NCBI RefSeq assembly: GCF_000379465.1 | Contig: NZ_KB905388.1 | Coordinates: forward strand, 52,468-116,467 | DNA length: 64,000 bases | Direction of reading: 5' to 3' | Source of the DNA: Sciscionella marina DSM 45152 | GTDB lineage: Bacteria > Actinomycetota > Actinomycetes > Mycobacteriales > Pseudonocardiaceae | In this document: positions 53,219 to 63,905 of the stretch, one piece after another | How positions within the stretch are numbered: position 1 is the first letter of the stretch | Layout: every line of letters begins with the position of its first letter | Notes under the pieces: model-generated | What the model saw: only the letters and a program-made list of their open reading frames with translations | Database searches by the model: none | Told to the model about the DNA's origin: nothing | Program-made: the position numbers and the translations under genes

Positions 53219-54097
53219 ATGACACAAGCACCGAATGCGGCCGCCGCGGGAACCTGGAAACTCGGCGAGCAGACCGTCAACAGGATGGGTCTCGGCGCGA
53301 TGCGGCTGACCGGGATGCCCTGGGATCCGGCCGCCAAGCGCCGCGAACCGGCGATCACCGTGCTGCGCAGGGCGATCGAGCTCGGCGTGAACCACATCGA
53401 CACCGCCGCCTTCTACTTCACCCCGACCCGCTCGGCGAACGAGCTGATCAGCACGGCCCTGCAGCCCTATCCGGAGGACCTGGTGCTCACCACGAAGGTC
53501 GGGCCGAGCCGGACCAGAAACGGGGAGTTCGAGTACGCGCGCCCCGAGCGGTTGCGCGGCCAGGTGGAGGAGAACATCCGCCAACTGGGCCTGGACCGGC
53601 TCGATGTGGTCAATCTGCGCTGGGGCACCGGGCTGGACAAGGAACCCGGTTCGGTCGCCGAGCATTTCGGGGCGCTCGCCGAACTGCGCGAGGCGGGCCT
53701 GATCCGCGAACTGGGCATCTCCAATATCGGCACCGAACAGTTGCGCGAGGCGATGGCGATCGCCCCGGTGGTCTGCGTGCAGAACCGCTACAGCCTCACC
53801 GACCGGGCCGACGATGCCGTGCTCGCACTGTGCGCGGAGCACGGCATCGCGTTCGTCCCGTTCTTCGCGGTCACCACCGGGGCCGAGGCACCGGGAGAGG
53901 CCGAGCTCGCCTCGGTCGCGCAGGCGCACGAGGCGAGCCCGGCGCAGGTGCGGCTGGCCTGGACCCTGCACCGCGGCCCGCATGTGCTGGCGATCCCGGG
54001 AACCGGGGATCCCGCGCACCTGGAGCAGAACATCACCGCGGGAACACTGGTACTCAGCGAGGCGGAACTGGCCCTGCTGGACGGGATCGCGGCCTAA
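53219..54097 (+). CDS. Aldo/keto reductase
   Basis: 292 aa TIM-barrel NADPH oxidoreductase. Asp and Tyr of the catalytic tetrad lie in NHIDTAAFYF (Asp, Tyr), and the Lys is in LVLTTKVGPS; the usual His position in VVNLRWG reads Arg. VLAIPGTGDPAHLEQN is the NADPH-binding end. The substrate is unknown. The ATG at 53219 is chosen because it directly precedes the conserved start (the frame stays open far upstream through the LuxR gene). It converges on the PKS with a 4-nt overlap. Confidence 0.87.
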   Translation: MTQAPNAAAAGTWKLGEQTVNRMGLGAMRLTGMPWDPAAKRREPAITVLRRAIELGVNHIDTAAFYFTPTRSANELISTALQPYPEDLVLTTKVGPSRTRNGEFEYARPERLRGQVEENIRQLGLDRLDVVNLRWGTGLDKEPGSVAEHFGALAELREAGLIRELGISNIGTEQLREAMAIAPVVCVQNRYSLTDRADDAVLALCAEHGIAFVPFFAVTTGAEAPGEAELASVAQAHEASPAQVRLAWTLHRGPHVLAIPGTGDPAHLEQNITAGTLVLSEAELALLDGIAA

Positions 54098-57000
54098 CTC
54101 AGCACACGCGCCGCGCGCAGCACCCGGCTCAGGTGCTCGGCGATCACCTCGACGTTCGGCGGATCGAGCAGCGAGAGGTGATGTCCGGGAACCACGCGCA
54201 GTTCGAGGCGGGAGCAGAACTCGTCCCAACCGCGCGCCGGATCGGAGCGGTCGAAGCGCGCGTCCCGCAGCCCGCCGGGCACCGCGGATCCGGCACTGTA
54301 GAACTGCACCGGTCCCGGATAGGGCTGCGGCCGGTAGCGCTCCAGCAGCCGGGCGTCCAGGAACGAGGCGTGCTGGTGGGCCAGGATCGCCTCGCCGACC
54401 CGTTCGTCGATCACCCGGGCGTCGACGATGCTCTGCACGAGCAGATCGGCCTGGCCGAGCGCGTCCCTGCGGGCCATCTCGGCGTAGGGCAGCTCGACGT
54501 CCTCGCCGTAGGCGGTGCGCAGGAATTCGCCGTAGCGTTCGAACCGGCGCTCGAGCAGTTCCACCTCGCTGAAGCCGTCCGGTTCGGGCAGCGGCACGAT
54601 CGGGTCGATCATGGCGAGCACATCGACCCGTTCACCCTCGGCACGCAGCTGCTGGGCGCATTCATAGGCGAGGAAACCGCCGAAGGACCAGCCACCGAGC
54701 CGGTAGGGACCGTGTGGCTGCCGACGGCGCAGTTCGGGAAGCCAGTCGCGCACCCGTTCCTCGACCGAGGCGGTGGTTTCGGTGCGGTCGAAGCCGTAGA
54801 CCGGATAACCGGTGCCGAGCAGGTCGACCAGTTGCCGGAACACCGCGGTGTCCCCGCCTCCCGGGTGGAAAAGGAACAGCGGGGCGCCCTCCCCTTCGGC
54901 GCGCAGTACCCGTACCGGTCCGGCATCCGCTCGCTGGGCGGCGCGCACCAGCATCGCCTGCAGTTCCGGGGTCCTGCTGGCGAACAGCTCGGCGACCGGT
55001 TGCGAGTGGCCGCTGCGTTCGGAAAGCAGCGCGGCGACCAGTTCGGCACGCACCGGATCGTCCGGGAACTCGGTGCGCACCCCGACGGGTTCGCCGAGCA
55101 CTTCCTGCCAGACGGCGACCACGAGCCGTTCCGCGGCATCCCGTGGCCCGGTCGGTTCGGGCTCGGCCGCCGCTGTCGCCACGTCCGGCTCCGCCGCGCC
55201 GAGACCGAGTTCGGCGCACATCCAGTCCCGCAGCTGCGCGGCACTCGATCCGCGCAGCAGCACCGAAACCGTCGGGGCGACACCGAAATCGTGCTCCAGC
55301 GCATTGCGGATGCGCACCGCGAGCAGCGAGTCAACCCCGAGGCTGGGCAACGGGACCTCGGCGGGGAAGGACTCCGCCGCGTGCCCGGTGATCTCCGCGA
55401 CCCGGAGCAGCACCTGACCGGTGACCAGTTCCCTGGCCTGTTCCGGATCGGTATCGCGGATCTCGGCGATATCCGGCCGGCGGGTCTCCACCTCGTGCCC
55501 CGCGCACAGTTCGGCGAACAGCGGGATCCCCGCTATGCCGGGGAAAGCCGCGAGCAGCTCCGGAATATCCAGCGGCACCGCGCCGAATGTGCCTTCCTGG
55601 CCGAGAATGCGTTCGAAGACCTCGATGCCCTCCTCCGGGGCGATCGCGCGCACCCCGGGCATCTCCACATCCGCGGCGGCGCCGACCTGCGCCCAGGTTC
55701 CCCACTGCACGCTCGCGGCGGGCAGCCCTTCGGCCCGGCGCAGTGCGACAACGGCGTCCAGATAGGCGTTGGCGCAAGCGTAGCCGGGCTGGCCGGGCGA
55801 ACCGAGCAGCGCGGCGGCCGAGGAGAAGCCGAACCACCAGTCGAGTTCGAGGACCTTGCTCGCCTCGTGCAGGCGCAGCGCCCCGATCGCCTTCGGTGCC
55901 CAGGTCCGTTCCAGGGTTTCCGCGTCCAGCAGGGCCGCGGTGCGGTCCTCGAACACGGCAGCGGCATGCACCACTCCGCGTGGGTTGCCCGCCTCGGCGA
56001 GCAGCCGTTCTGCCACTCCTGGTTCGGCGATGTCCCCGCGCACCACGGCGACCTCGCTGCCGTGCGCGCGCAGTTCCTCGATGGCCGCGCTCGCCGACTC
56101 GTTCGGGGCAGACCGGGCGTTGAGTACGATCCGGCCCGCACCGCGTTCGGCGAGCCGGCCCGCCACGAGCAGCCCGAGCCCGGAGAGCCCTCCGGTGATC
56201 ACATATCCGCCGTCGGCGCGCACCAGCGGAGCCTGCGCCACCGGGGCGGGCACCGGTTCGATGCGGGCCCCGTAGCGGTCCGCGCCGCGCACCGCTACCT
56301 CGTCCTCGGGATCCGCGCCGTCCCGCGTCGCCGCGTCGACCACGGCCAGGTCGTCCACATCGAGCCAGCTCACCCGCAACCGGGGCTGTTCGTTGGCGAG
56401 CACCCGTACCAGTCCGCGCACCGCGGCGAGCGCCGGATCACCCTTCTCACCGGGCAGCACGGCGGCCGCATCCCTGGTCACCAGCCACAGCCGGGCGTGT
56501 GGATTCTCGGCGAGCGCGCGAACCACGTCCAGCACCCGGGCGAGTCCGGCCTGCCCGTGATCGCTGCCCGCACCGAGCACGTAGGCCACCCGGCGCGCCG
56601 ATTCCAGGCCGGTGAGCTCGCTCGATTCGTCGAGCAGCACAAGCGGATCACCCGCATCGCTCGGCGCCGGTGGGATCGGGCGCCAGGTGCGGCCGAGCAA
56701 CCGCTCACGAAGCGGAGCAGCGAGATCCGCCCGTGTCCTGCGGCACAGGGCGATGTGTTCGAGTTCGAGAACCACCCGGTCCTGCGCATCGGCGAGGCGC
56801 ACCATGGCATACGGTTCCGCGCCCTCCTCGCGCACGCTGACCTCGGCGCGCACGGCCTCGCCCGCGCCCGGGTGACCGCGGATCGCCCCCAGTTCAGCGG
56901 GCAGCCACACCGCTTCGGAGTCCGCGAGAGCGGCGGTGATCGCCTGCAAGCAGCCGTCCAGCAGCACCGGGTGCACGCCGAAACCGCCGCGTGGCGCGGA

Positions 57001-60000
57001 TTCCGGCAGCTCCACCCGGATGTGCGCGCCGTGTTCTCCGGTGCGCAGCTCGGTGATTCCGGTGAAGGCGGGGCCGTGCTCCACGCTCAGCGCGCGCAGT
57101 CGTTCATAGAACCGGGCGGGCGGCACCGGTTCACCGGCGGGCTCACCGAGTTCGGCCGGTGCTGGCTCGGTCTGGGCCAGTCCGGCCTCGGCGAGCAGCG
57201 TCCAGGTTCCCTCGCTCTCCTTGGTGTGCAAGCGGAACCGGCCGTTCTCCACGGTCGTGGTGACCCTGGTGTGTTCACCGAGCGGCAGCGTTTCGAGCAG
57301 CCGCAGTCCGCGCACTTCGAGGCGGCCGGGTTCGAGGCCGAGCGCCACCTGGCCGGCGCGCAGGGCCATTTCGGCCACGCAGGATGCGGCGAGTACCGGG
57401 CGCCCACCGAGGCGGTGCTCACCGAGCCAGGGCCGCGCCCCGAGGCCGAGATCGGCGCTCCACACGTGCAGGGTGCCGCCGGGGACCTCGCTGTAGGTGC
57501 CGAGCAGCGGGTGTTCCGCAGCGGGGACGCGGGTCGCCGGTTTGGTCCAGTGCGCCCCGCCCTGCCAGGCCGTGGCCGGTATGTCGACAAGTCGGCCCTG
57601 GGTGGCGTAGCGGATCGCGCCGACCGCGAGCAGTCCGGCCCGGTTCGCGGCGAACCGTTCCCGCTCCCCCTCGTCCCTGCGCAGGGTGCCGAGCACGAGC
57701 GGGCGCATCCCGGCGCCCTCGGCGATCTCGTGCACGGCGTGCCGCAGCACCGGATGCGGGGAGATCTCCAGGAAAGTGCGGTGCCCGTCCTCGAACGCGG
57801 CGGAGACGGCCTCGGCGAACCGCACCGGATTGCGCACATTGCCCACCCAGTAGTCGCCGTCGAGCGGACGCTGCGCGCGCGGATCCTCGCTCGCGCTCAG
57901 GTACATCGGCACCCCGGGCAGCACACCGTCCACTTCGGACACGTATCCGGTGAGTTCGCGCGCGCACGGGGCGACGATCCGGCAGTGCCCGGCCACCTCG
58001 GTGTTGACCAGCCTGCCGAGCAGTCCGCGCGCGGCAACCGAATCGGCGATCGCGCTGACCTGTTCGAACTGCCCGGCGATTACGGTCTGGCGCGGGGCGT
58101 TGTGTGCGGCGATGTCCACATCCGCGTAACCGAAGAGCAGTTCGCGGACCTCCTCGACGGAGAGTTCGAGTACGGCCATGGTGCCCAGTCCGGCGGTGCG
58201 CGCGAGCAGCCGGGATCGGTGCACCACGATCAGGGCTCCATCCGCGAGCGAGACCGCGCCCGCGACGACCGCCGCGGCGATCTCCCCGAGCGAGTGCCCG
58301 ACGACAGCGGCCGGTTCGGCACCGTAACTGCGCCAGAGCATGGCGAGCGCGAGCTGCACCCCGAACAGATAAGGCTGCAGCTCGGCGAATTCCTCAGGCT
58401 CCACACCGTTTTCCAGTACCTCGCGAAAGGACCAGCCGGTCAGCGGATCGAGCGCGGCCGCGATCTCGTCCACCGCCTGGGCGAAGGCCGGTTCGGTGCG
58501 TAGCAGCTCGGTACCCATGCCGCGCCATTGCGAGCCCTGACCGGAGAACACCCACACCGCGCCTTGTTCGGTGCGGGTTCCGGTGGCCACCCGTTCCTCG
58601 GGGACCGCGCCGGCGAGCGCGTCCAGCCCGGAGAGCAGTTCGGTGTGGTTCGCCGCCGCGATCACCCCGCGATGGCGGCCGCTCGCCCGGCGCGCCATGG
58701 TGTGCGCGATATCGGCGAGCTCGACGGCCGAGCCCTCGTCGGCGAGCCAGGACCGCAACCGCGATGCCTTGTGGCGCAACCGATCCGGTGTCGCGTCCGC
58801 GAGCAGGTAGAGCCCGGTGTCCCCCGGATCGGCCTGCTCGGCTGCGGGTGCCTGCTCCACCACGACGTGTGCGTTGGTGCCGCCGAAACCGAATCCGGAC
58901 ACCCCGGCCAGCGCCGGGCGCTCGTGGTTCGGCCAGGGCCGCGGGGCCGCGGCCACGGCCAGGTTCAGGCCCGCGAAGTCGATGCGCGGATTGGGTTCGG
59001 TGAAATGCAGACTCTCCGGGATGCGCCGGTTGGCCATGGCGAGCACCACCTTGATCAGCCCGGTGATTCCCGCGGCCGCTTCGAGGTGGCCGAGGTTCGT
59101 CTTCACCGAGCCGAGCAGCAGCGGGTGCTCCGGATCCCGTTCGGCACCGAGCACCGCGCCGAGCGCGTTCGCCTCGATCGGGTCACCGAGCAGCGTGCCG
59201 GTGCCGTGCGCCTCCACGTAGTCCACATCGGACGGTGCGACCCCGGCATTGCGGTAGGCGGCCCGCAGCAGTGCTTGCTGCGCCTGGGGATTCGGCGCGG
59301 TGAGTCCATTGGAACGGCCGTCCGAGTTGAGCGCGGAGCCACGCAGCACGGCCAGCACCCGGTCTCCGTCGCGCTGGGCAACGGACAGCGGTTTGAGCAC
59401 CACGACCCCGGCCCCCTCGGCGCGCGCGATCCCGTCCGCCTCCGCGTCGAAGGTCTTGCACTTGCCGTCCGGGGAGAGCACTCCCAGTTCCTCGAAGTGC
59501 ACCGTGACCCCGGGCCCGAGGATGAGGTTCACCCCCGCGGCGAGCGCGATCTCACTCTCCCCGGAGCGCAGGCTCTGGACGGCCAGGTGCACCGCGGTCA
59601 GCGAGGAGGAGCAGGCGCTGTCCACGGCGACGCTCGGGCCGCGCAGATCGAGCACATAGGACAGCCGGTTGGCCGCGATGCTCAGCGCGGCACCGGTTCC
59701 GGTCCACGCGTCGATCCGGCTGAGGTCGTCCAGGGTGAGGTGGCTGTACTCGTTCCCGCTGATCCCGACGAACACCCCGGCCGCGGTGCCGCGCAACCGC
59801 TCCGGGGAGATCCCGGCGTGTTCGAAGGCCTCCCAGGCCACTTCGAGCAGCATGCGCTGCTGCGGGTCCATCGCGGCCGCCTCACGCGGGGCGATCCCGA
59901 AGAACTCGGCGTCGAAGGACTCGATATCGCGCAGGAATCCGCCGAACCGGCCCAGCCGGGAAAGCCGCTCGACTTGTTGCGGGGAGTCGTGCCCGAACTG

Positions 60001-60402
60001 CTGCCAGCGGCCGGGCGGGACCTCGCTCACCCCGGATTCCCCGGCGAGCAGCAGCCGCCAGAAATCCTCCGGTCCGCGGATCCCGCCGGGCAGCCGGCAA
60101 CCGAGCCCGACCACGGCGATCGGTTCCTCGGTCCGGACGGCGGCGGGCGCGTCCTCGGGCGCCGCGCTCGGCTCTTCGGTCAGCGAGGCCACCAGCGCCT
60201 CGATCGTCGGGTACTGCCAGGCGAGATCGGAGGACAGTTCCCTGCCGAGCTCTTCACCGAGATCCTGGGCGAGCCCGACCGCCTCCCGCGAGGTCAATCC
60301 GAAGTCCCGCAAGGGTTCCGCGGTGTCCACATCCGACTCGTCAATGCCGCAGATGTCCGCGAGGGTCGTGATGAGCCACTGGCGAAGACGTTCGGCGTTC
60401 AT
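54094..60402 (-). CDS. Single-module type I polyketide synthase with TE
   Basis: 2102 aa. Domains in order: ACP (Ser38 in FGLTSREA), KS 92-515 (Cys264 in DSACSSSL, His399, His439), AT 615-910 (Ser704 in GHSLGE; VAGH at 803-806), DH 960-1230 (His996, Asp1149), KR 1395-1560 (TGGLSGLG, Tyr1541), ACP (Ser1692 in LGVDSLL), a carrier-like region 1755-1822 without the Ser, and TE 1835-2095 (Ser1906 in GWSFGG, His in VPGHHLS). There is no ER. The DH motif has Ala for the usual Pro. An N-terminal ACP suggests loading by the coupled FAAL (4-nt overlap), one round of extension, keto-reduction and dehydration, then release of an enoyl acid. Confidence 0.92.
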   Translation of the reverse strand: MNAERLRQWLITTLADICGIDESDVDTAEPLRDFGLTSREAVGLAQDLGEELGRELSSDLAWQYPTIEALVASLTEEPSAAPEDAPAAVRTEEPIAVVGLGCRLPGGIRGPEDFWRLLLAGESGVSEVPPGRWQQFGHDSPQQVERLSRLGRFGGFLRDIESFDAEFFGIAPREAAAMDPQQRMLLEVAWEAFEHAGISPERLRGTAAGVFVGISGNEYSHLTLDDLSRIDAWTGTGAALSIAANRLSYVLDLRGPSVAVDSACSSSLTAVHLAVQSLRSGESEIALAAGVNLILGPGVTVHFEELGVLSPDGKCKTFDAEADGIARAEGAGVVVLKPLSVAQRDGDRVLAVLRGSALNSDGRSNGLTAPNPQAQQALLRAAYRNAGVAPSDVDYVEAHGTGTLLGDPIEANALGAVLGAERDPEHPLLLGSVKTNLGHLEAAAGITGLIKVVLAMANRRIPESLHFTEPNPRIDFAGLNLAVAAAPRPWPNHERPALAGVSGFGFGGTNAHVVVEQAPAAEQADPGDTGLYLLADATPDRLRHKASRLRSWLADEGSAVELADIAHTMARRASGRHRGVIAAANHTELLSGLDALAGAVPEERVATGTRTEQGAVWVFSGQGSQWRGMGTELLRTEPAFAQAVDEIAAALDPLTGWSFREVLENGVEPEEFAELQPYLFGVQLALAMLWRSYGAEPAAVVGHSLGEIAAAVVAGAVSLADGALIVVHRSRLLARTAGLGTMAVLELSVEEVRELLFGYADVDIAAHNAPRQTVIAGQFEQVSAIADSVAARGLLGRLVNTEVAGHCRIVAPCARELTGYVSEVDGVLPGVPMYLSASEDPRAQRPLDGDYWVGNVRNPVRFAEAVSAAFEDGHRTFLEISPHPVLRHAVHEIAEGAGMRPLVLGTLRRDEGERERFAANRAGLLAVGAIRYATQGRLVDIPATAWQGGAHWTKPATRVPAAEHPLLGTYSEVPGGTLHVWSADLGLGARPWLGEHRLGGRPVLAASCVAEMALRAGQVALGLEPGRLEVRGLRLLETLPLGEHTRVTTTVENGRFRLHTKESEGTWTLLAEAGLAQTEPAPAELGEPAGEPVPPARFYERLRALSVEHGPAFTGITELRTGEHGAHIRVELPESAPRGGFGVHPVLLDGCLQAITAALADSEAVWLPAELGAIRGHPGAGEAVRAEVSVREEGAEPYAMVRLADAQDRVVLELEHIALCRRTRADLAAPLRERLLGRTWRPIPPAPSDAGDPLVLLDESSELTGLESARRVAYVLGAGSDHGQAGLARVLDVVRALAENPHARLWLVTRDAAAVLPGEKGDPALAAVRGLVRVLANEQPRLRVSWLDVDDLAVVDAATRDGADPEDEVAVRGADRYGARIEPVPAPVAQAPLVRADGGYVITGGLSGLGLLVAGRLAERGAGRIVLNARSAPNESASAAIEELRAHGSEVAVVRGDIAEPGVAERLLAEAGNPRGVVHAAAVFEDRTAALLDAETLERTWAPKAIGALRLHEASKVLELDWWFGFSSAAALLGSPGQPGYACANAYLDAVVALRRAEGLPAASVQWGTWAQVGAAADVEMPGVRAIAPEEGIEVFERILGQEGTFGAVPLDIPELLAAFPGIAGIPLFAELCAGHEVETRRPDIAEIRDTDPEQARELVTGQVLLRVAEITGHAAESFPAEVPLPSLGVDSLLAVRIRNALEHDFGVAPTVSVLLRGSSAAQLRDWMCAELGLGAAEPDVATAAAEPEPTGPRDAAERLVVAVWQEVLGEPVGVRTEFPDDPVRAELVAALLSERSGHSQPVAELFASRTPELQAMLVRAAQRADAGPVRVLRAEGEGAPLFLFHPGGGDTAVFRQLVDLLGTGYPVYGFDRTETTASVEERVRDWLPELRRRQPHGPYRLGGWSFGGFLAYECAQQLRAEGERVDVLAMIDPIVPLPEPDGFSEVELLERRFERYGEFLRTAYGEDVELPYAEMARRDALGQADLLVQSIVDARVIDERVGEAILAHQHASFLDARLLERYRPQPYPGPVQFYSAGSAVPGGLRDARFDRSDPARGWDEFCSRLELRVVPGHHLSLLDPPNVEVIAEHLSRVLRAARVLS

Positions 60403-62147
60403 GCGGTTCTCCCGTTCTCGGCAGCGTCGATGGCTTCCAGATAGCGGGTGCGGGTCGCGGCGCGGGCGATCTTCCCGCTCGAGGTACGCCGCACCGTTCC
60501 CGGTGGCACCAAACGGAAATCGAGCAGACGCAGGTCGTGGTGCCGGGCGACGGCGGCGCGCACCTTTTTCGCGACCGGGCCCGGTTCCCGCTCGGCCTCG
60601 GGCACGTGCTGGGAGAACTCGGCCACGACGACCGGGCCTTCCTTGCCGTCCCGCTCGATGCTGAACACCGCGAGCCGGTCCCTGCGGATCGCCGGGTGCG
60701 CCTCCTGCACGGTGGCCTCGATGTCCTGCGGGTAGTGGTTCTTGCCGTCGATGATGATCAGGTCCTTGACCCGGCCGGTGATGTAGAGCCGTCCCTCGTG
60801 GAACACCCCGAGGTCACCGGTGCGCAGCCAGCCCGTTCCCGGCAGCTCACCCGGTTCGGCGAGGGTGCCGCCGAAGGTCTCCGCAGAGCGCTCCGGCTGC
60901 CGCCAGAACCCGTCCGCGACGTTCGGCCCGTGCACCCAGATCTCGCCGACGCGCCCCTCCTCGAGCACCGCGCCGCGCTCCGCATCCACGATCCGGACCA
61001 GCTGGCCGACCGGTTTTCCCGCCGACACAAGGGAAATCGCGCAGTCATCGGTTTCCTGGACGAGCTCGAGCGCACCGGCTCCGAGCAGTTCCCGGTCCGC
61101 GGTGAGCACGTGCGGGCCCTGGCTCGCGGTCACGAACACCGTCGCCTCGGCCAGGCCGTAGGAGGGGCGGTGTGCCTGCTCGGCGAAACCGAGCGGGCCA
61201 CAGGCCTGCTGGAAACCGGCGATCGTGCTCGACCGCACCGGCTCGCTGCCGTTGATCGCGGTGCGCACCCCACTCAGATCGAGTTCGGCGCGGTCGGCAT
61301 CGGTCAGTTTCGCGGCCGCGTACTCGAAGGCGAAGTTCGGCGCCGCGGTGATCGCATCGTGGGCCCTGGAGAGCAACCGCAGCCAGCGGACCGGTTTCCT
61401 GGTGAACGAGAACGGCGTGGTGAACAGGCAGGGACAGCCCGCGGCCACCGGAAGGCAGACCAGCTGCACCAGTCCCATATCGTGGAAGAACGGCAGCCAG
61501 CCGACGCAGGTGCTCTCCGGCCCGACCGCGTAGGCGCTGCGTACCTGGGCCACGTTCGCCGCGACCGCGCGCCGGGTGATCACCGCACCGGCCGGGCTGC
61601 GCGTGGAACCGGATGTGTACTGCAGATAGGCCGGATCGGTCTCGGCGCGCGGCACCGGCTCGAAGTCGTCGGCGAGCGCGCTGTCCACGGCGTCCACCGC
61701 GAGCAGGTTCTTCGGCCGGGGCACCGGCTGGCTGTCCCGCAGTTCGCGCACCGCGTCCATGGACTCCGAGGACGTGAGCCACACCCGCGAATCCGCGTCG
61801 GCGAGCGCGCCGACCAGCCGCTCCCCGTGCGCGCTCGCCTCGGGGGCGAACAGCGGCACGCTGATCGTTCCCGCGTACAGCGCGGCGTAGAAACCGATGA
61901 CATAGTCCAGATTCTGCGGACACAGCAGGGCGACCCGTTCCCCCGAATCGGTCAGCTCGCCCAGCTTCGCCGCGACGGCGCGCGCCCGGCGATCGAGCTC
62001 GTACCAGCTGATGGAGTGCTCGATGCCCTCCGCGTCCGTGCCGTAGTCGATGAAGGTGAACGCGGTGTCCTCGCGTGCCGCGAGCTTGGTGAGCGCCTCG
62101 GTCAACGGCTCGATGTCGGTATCGATTTCAGCATCGTAGAATTGCAT
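60399..62147 (-). CDS. Fatty acyl-AMP ligase (FAAL/FadD32-like)
   Basis: 582 aa ANL-superfamily enzyme. The P-loop-like LQYTSGSTRSPAGAVITRR, LPFFHDMGLVQ, NGSEPVRSSTI, YGLAEATVFV and the C-terminal GRVKDLIIIDGKNHYPQDIEATVQ are FAAL-like. FAALs activate a fatty acid as adenylate and pass it to an ACP rather than to CoA. The overlap with the PKS ATG (4 nt) shows that the N-terminal ACP is the target. GGTGGAAAG lies before the ATG at 62147. Confidence 0.92.
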   Translation of the reverse strand: MQFYDAEIDTDIEPLTEALTKLAAREDTAFTFIDYGTDAEGIEHSISWYELDRRARAVAAKLGELTDSGERVALLCPQNLDYVIGFYAALYAGTISVPLFAPEASAHGERLVGALADADSRVWLTSSESMDAVRELRDSQPVPRPKNLLAVDAVDSALADDFEPVPRAETDPAYLQYTSGSTRSPAGAVITRRAVAANVAQVRSAYAVGPESTCVGWLPFFHDMGLVQLVCLPVAAGCPCLFTTPFSFTRKPVRWLRLLSRAHDAITAAPNFAFEYAAAKLTDADRAELDLSGVRTAINGSEPVRSSTIAGFQQACGPLGFAEQAHRPSYGLAEATVFVTASQGPHVLTADRELLGAGALELVQETDDCAISLVSAGKPVGQLVRIVDAERGAVLEEGRVGEIWVHGPNVADGFWRQPERSAETFGGTLAEPGELPGTGWLRTGDLGVFHEGRLYITGRVKDLIIIDGKNHYPQDIEATVQEAHPAIRRDRLAVFSIERDGKEGPVVVAEFSQHVPEAEREPGPVAKKVRAAVARHHDLRLLDFRLVPPGTVRRTSSGKIARAATRTRYLEAIDAAENGRTA

Positions 62148-62561
62148 CGCTTTCCACCAAACACTTTAATTGTTCACGCTGAAATGCACGAGTGCGCATA
62201 TCTTTCTGGTGTCACAGCTTCGTGTCGCATGTCTTGGGAAGAATTGCCCGGCTGCCACATCGCAGATCCGGCGGAAGCTCGAATACGAGTTGGACCGTAC
62301 GCCGTCACCGATCGGGTGGCAATACACCACTCGCTGTGAAGCAGCCCACCACGGCCGGGTGATAACAAGGTGATGAACGGGTGGTGTCGGTTATTAACGG
62401 GTTTCTATCGCGATACGCGGTGAACGCCCGTTTTTGGATTTAACCAATCACCTTCATGGGGTACCCATTCCACGGACAATGTTTTACCGGGCAGCCGATA
62501 CCTCGAACTCCGGCACAGTTTATTTTTCCATGACCGCGCGTGAACGTGAGGTGAACGCGAT
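62148..62561. other. 414-bp AT-richer intergenic region
   Basis: No gene is seen. It carries a -10-like TAAAGT (62168-62163 on the minus strand) 15 nt before the FAAL start, imperfect GGTGATAAC/GGTTATTAAC repeats (about 62357-62402) and a near-palindrome around GGGTACCC (62460). It is clearly lower in GC than its surroundings. Confidence 0.5.
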
Positions 62562-63170
62562 TCAATCGGCGAGCAGCAGCCCGGCCATCGCGATCAGCGC
62601 GCCACCGCAGCAGCGTTCGAATACCTTCCGCGCCTTCGGTTCGGCCAGCATCCGGGAGAACCAGCCGACGAGCGGGACCACGATCAGCCACCATCCGGCG
62701 AATCCGAGCACCACCACCGAGCTGAGCAGCACGGCCTGACCGGTCGGATCCGCGTGCGGGTCCATCGCCTGCGGGACCAGGGTGAGGAAGACGAGCATGA
62801 CCTTCGGGTTGAGCACATCGCAGAGCAGCCCGCGCAGGAACACCGCGCGCGCCGACCGCGGGGCCAGGTCCGGCTCCTCGGGACCGCGGTTCCTGGTACG
62901 CAGCAGCGTGCGGATACCGAGATAGGCGAGATAGCAGACCCCGACGACCTTGAGCACGGTCAGCAGCACCGGCGCGGCGGCCACCAGCGCGGACAGCCCG
63001 AGCACCGCGGCGACCGCGTAACACAGCAGCCCGCAGGTGACCCCGGCCGCGGTGAGCCAGCCCCATTTGCGCCCAGTCGCGGCATTGCGGGTGACCAGCA
63101 CGAAGTTCGGCCCCGGCACCAGCACGATGACCACCAGGGCGAGCAGGAACGGTCCCCACGCGATGTGCAC
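62562..63170 (-). CDS. LysE/RhtB-family amino acid exporter
   Basis: 202 aa, six membrane helices. Signature VLVPGPNFVLVTRNA at helix 1 and FLRGLLCDVLNPKVMLVFLTL in the middle. The start is GTG at 63170 with GGGAGG upstream; a longer open frame crosses the divergent Lrp gene. These carriers export amino acids such as leucine, lysine or threonine. It is divergent from an Lrp regulator, the usual partner. Confidence 0.9.
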   Translation of the reverse strand: MHIAWGPFLLALVVIVLVPGPNFVLVTRNAATGRKWGWLTAAGVTCGLLCYAVAAVLGLSALVAAAPVLLTVLKVVGVCYLAYLGIRTLLRTRNRGPEEPDLAPRSARAVFLRGLLCDVLNPKVMLVFLTLVPQAMDPHADPTGQAVLLSSVVVLGFAGWWLIVVPLVGWFSRMLAEPKARKVFERCCGGALIAMAGLLLAD

Positions 63171-63245
63171 GTCAATCCTCCCTCGAACACCGGACGCACA
63201 CACCCATGCTGTACAGAAATTCCCCAGTCCACCAGCTTCGACGCA

Positions 63246-63251
63246 TATAGT
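63246..63251 (+). promoter_or_regulatory. -10 box of Lrp gene
   Basis: TATAGT ends 7 nt before the ATG at 63259, so the mRNA is probably leaderless. No clear -35 is visible 17-18 bp upstream. Confidence 0.55.
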
Positions 63252-63258
63252 TTGTGTC

Positions 63259-63738
63259 ATGGGTGCTTCAGTCGAACTGGATTCGGTGGACTGGCGAATA
63301 CTGGAGGAGTTGCAGAACGACGCCTCGATCGCGAACCGGACCCTCGCCGAGCGGGTCGGGCTCGCCCCGTCCAGCTGTCTGCAGCGGGTGCGCAAACTCC
63401 GGGAGTCCGGCGTGATCACCGGCATCCACGCCAGCGTCTCCCCCGCCGCGCTCGGGCTCGGCCTGGAAGCCGTGGTGTCCATCAACGTGCGCCCGCACAC
63501 CAGGGAGGTGGTGAACTCCTTCCAGCGGTTCATCCTCACCCAGCCGGAGACGCTGAACCTGCTGCACGTCAGCGGGCAGGCCGACTTCCTGCTGCACGTC
63601 GCGGTCGCCGACAGCGGGCATCTGCAGACGTTCCTCGTGGACACGCTCGCCTCGCGTTCGGAGGTTCGTTACTTCACCAGCTCCGTGGTACTCGACGAGG
63701 CGCGATCCCGGGCGCTCACCCGGCCAGGGCGCGCCTGA
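63259..63738 (+). CDS. Lrp/AsnC-family regulator
   Basis: 159 aa. N-terminal HTH (DSVDWRILEELQNDASIANRTLAERVGLAPSS) and C-terminal RAM domain (VVSINVRPHTREVVNSFQRF, VSGQADFLLHVAVADS, EVRYFTSSVV). It is divergent from the LysE exporter, as in the classical LysG/LysE or Lrp/BrnFE type of arrangement, and probably activates it when an amino acid accumulates. The 88-bp space between the starts must contain its operator. Confidence 0.9.
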   Translation: MGASVELDSVDWRILEELQNDASIANRTLAERVGLAPSSCLQRVRKLRESGVITGIHASVSPAALGLGLEAVVSINVRPHTREVVNSFQRFILTQPETLNLLHVSGQADFLLHVAVADSGHLQTFLVDTLASRSEVRYFTSSVVLDEARSRALTRPGRA

Positions 63739-63786
63739 CGGCCCCGTAGCCTGCTGCGCTGCAATGTCGGCGGCGTGCCGCCGCGT

Positions 63787-63905
63787 GCCATGTCGGCGCC
63801 TCGCGGCGTTGTCGTCAGTCACCGCAGAAACCCGCTGCGGCTCGATCCTCCGCCTTGCCGATCTCGGGCGCGGGTGTCCCGCAGGAACACCGCCGATCTG
63901 GCTCC
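63787..63905. repeat. Dispersed repeat, copy B
   Basis: About 119 bp, the partner of 30426-30541, lying downstream of the Lrp gene. The 262 nt from the Lrp stop to the window end contain no gene I can support. Confidence 0.65.

Noticed and set aside
53131..58503. A 1790-codon open frame on the plus strand across the polyketide synthase
   Set aside because: It is antisense to an intact PKS with all active sites, has low-complexity Arg/Gly/His composition and no known motifs. Such frames are common in high-GC DNA.
54094..62147. Mycolic acid condensase (pks13/fadD32) locus
   Set aside because: The PKS has DH and KR domains and a different order. The accD4 and mycolyltransferase neighbours of that locus are absent.
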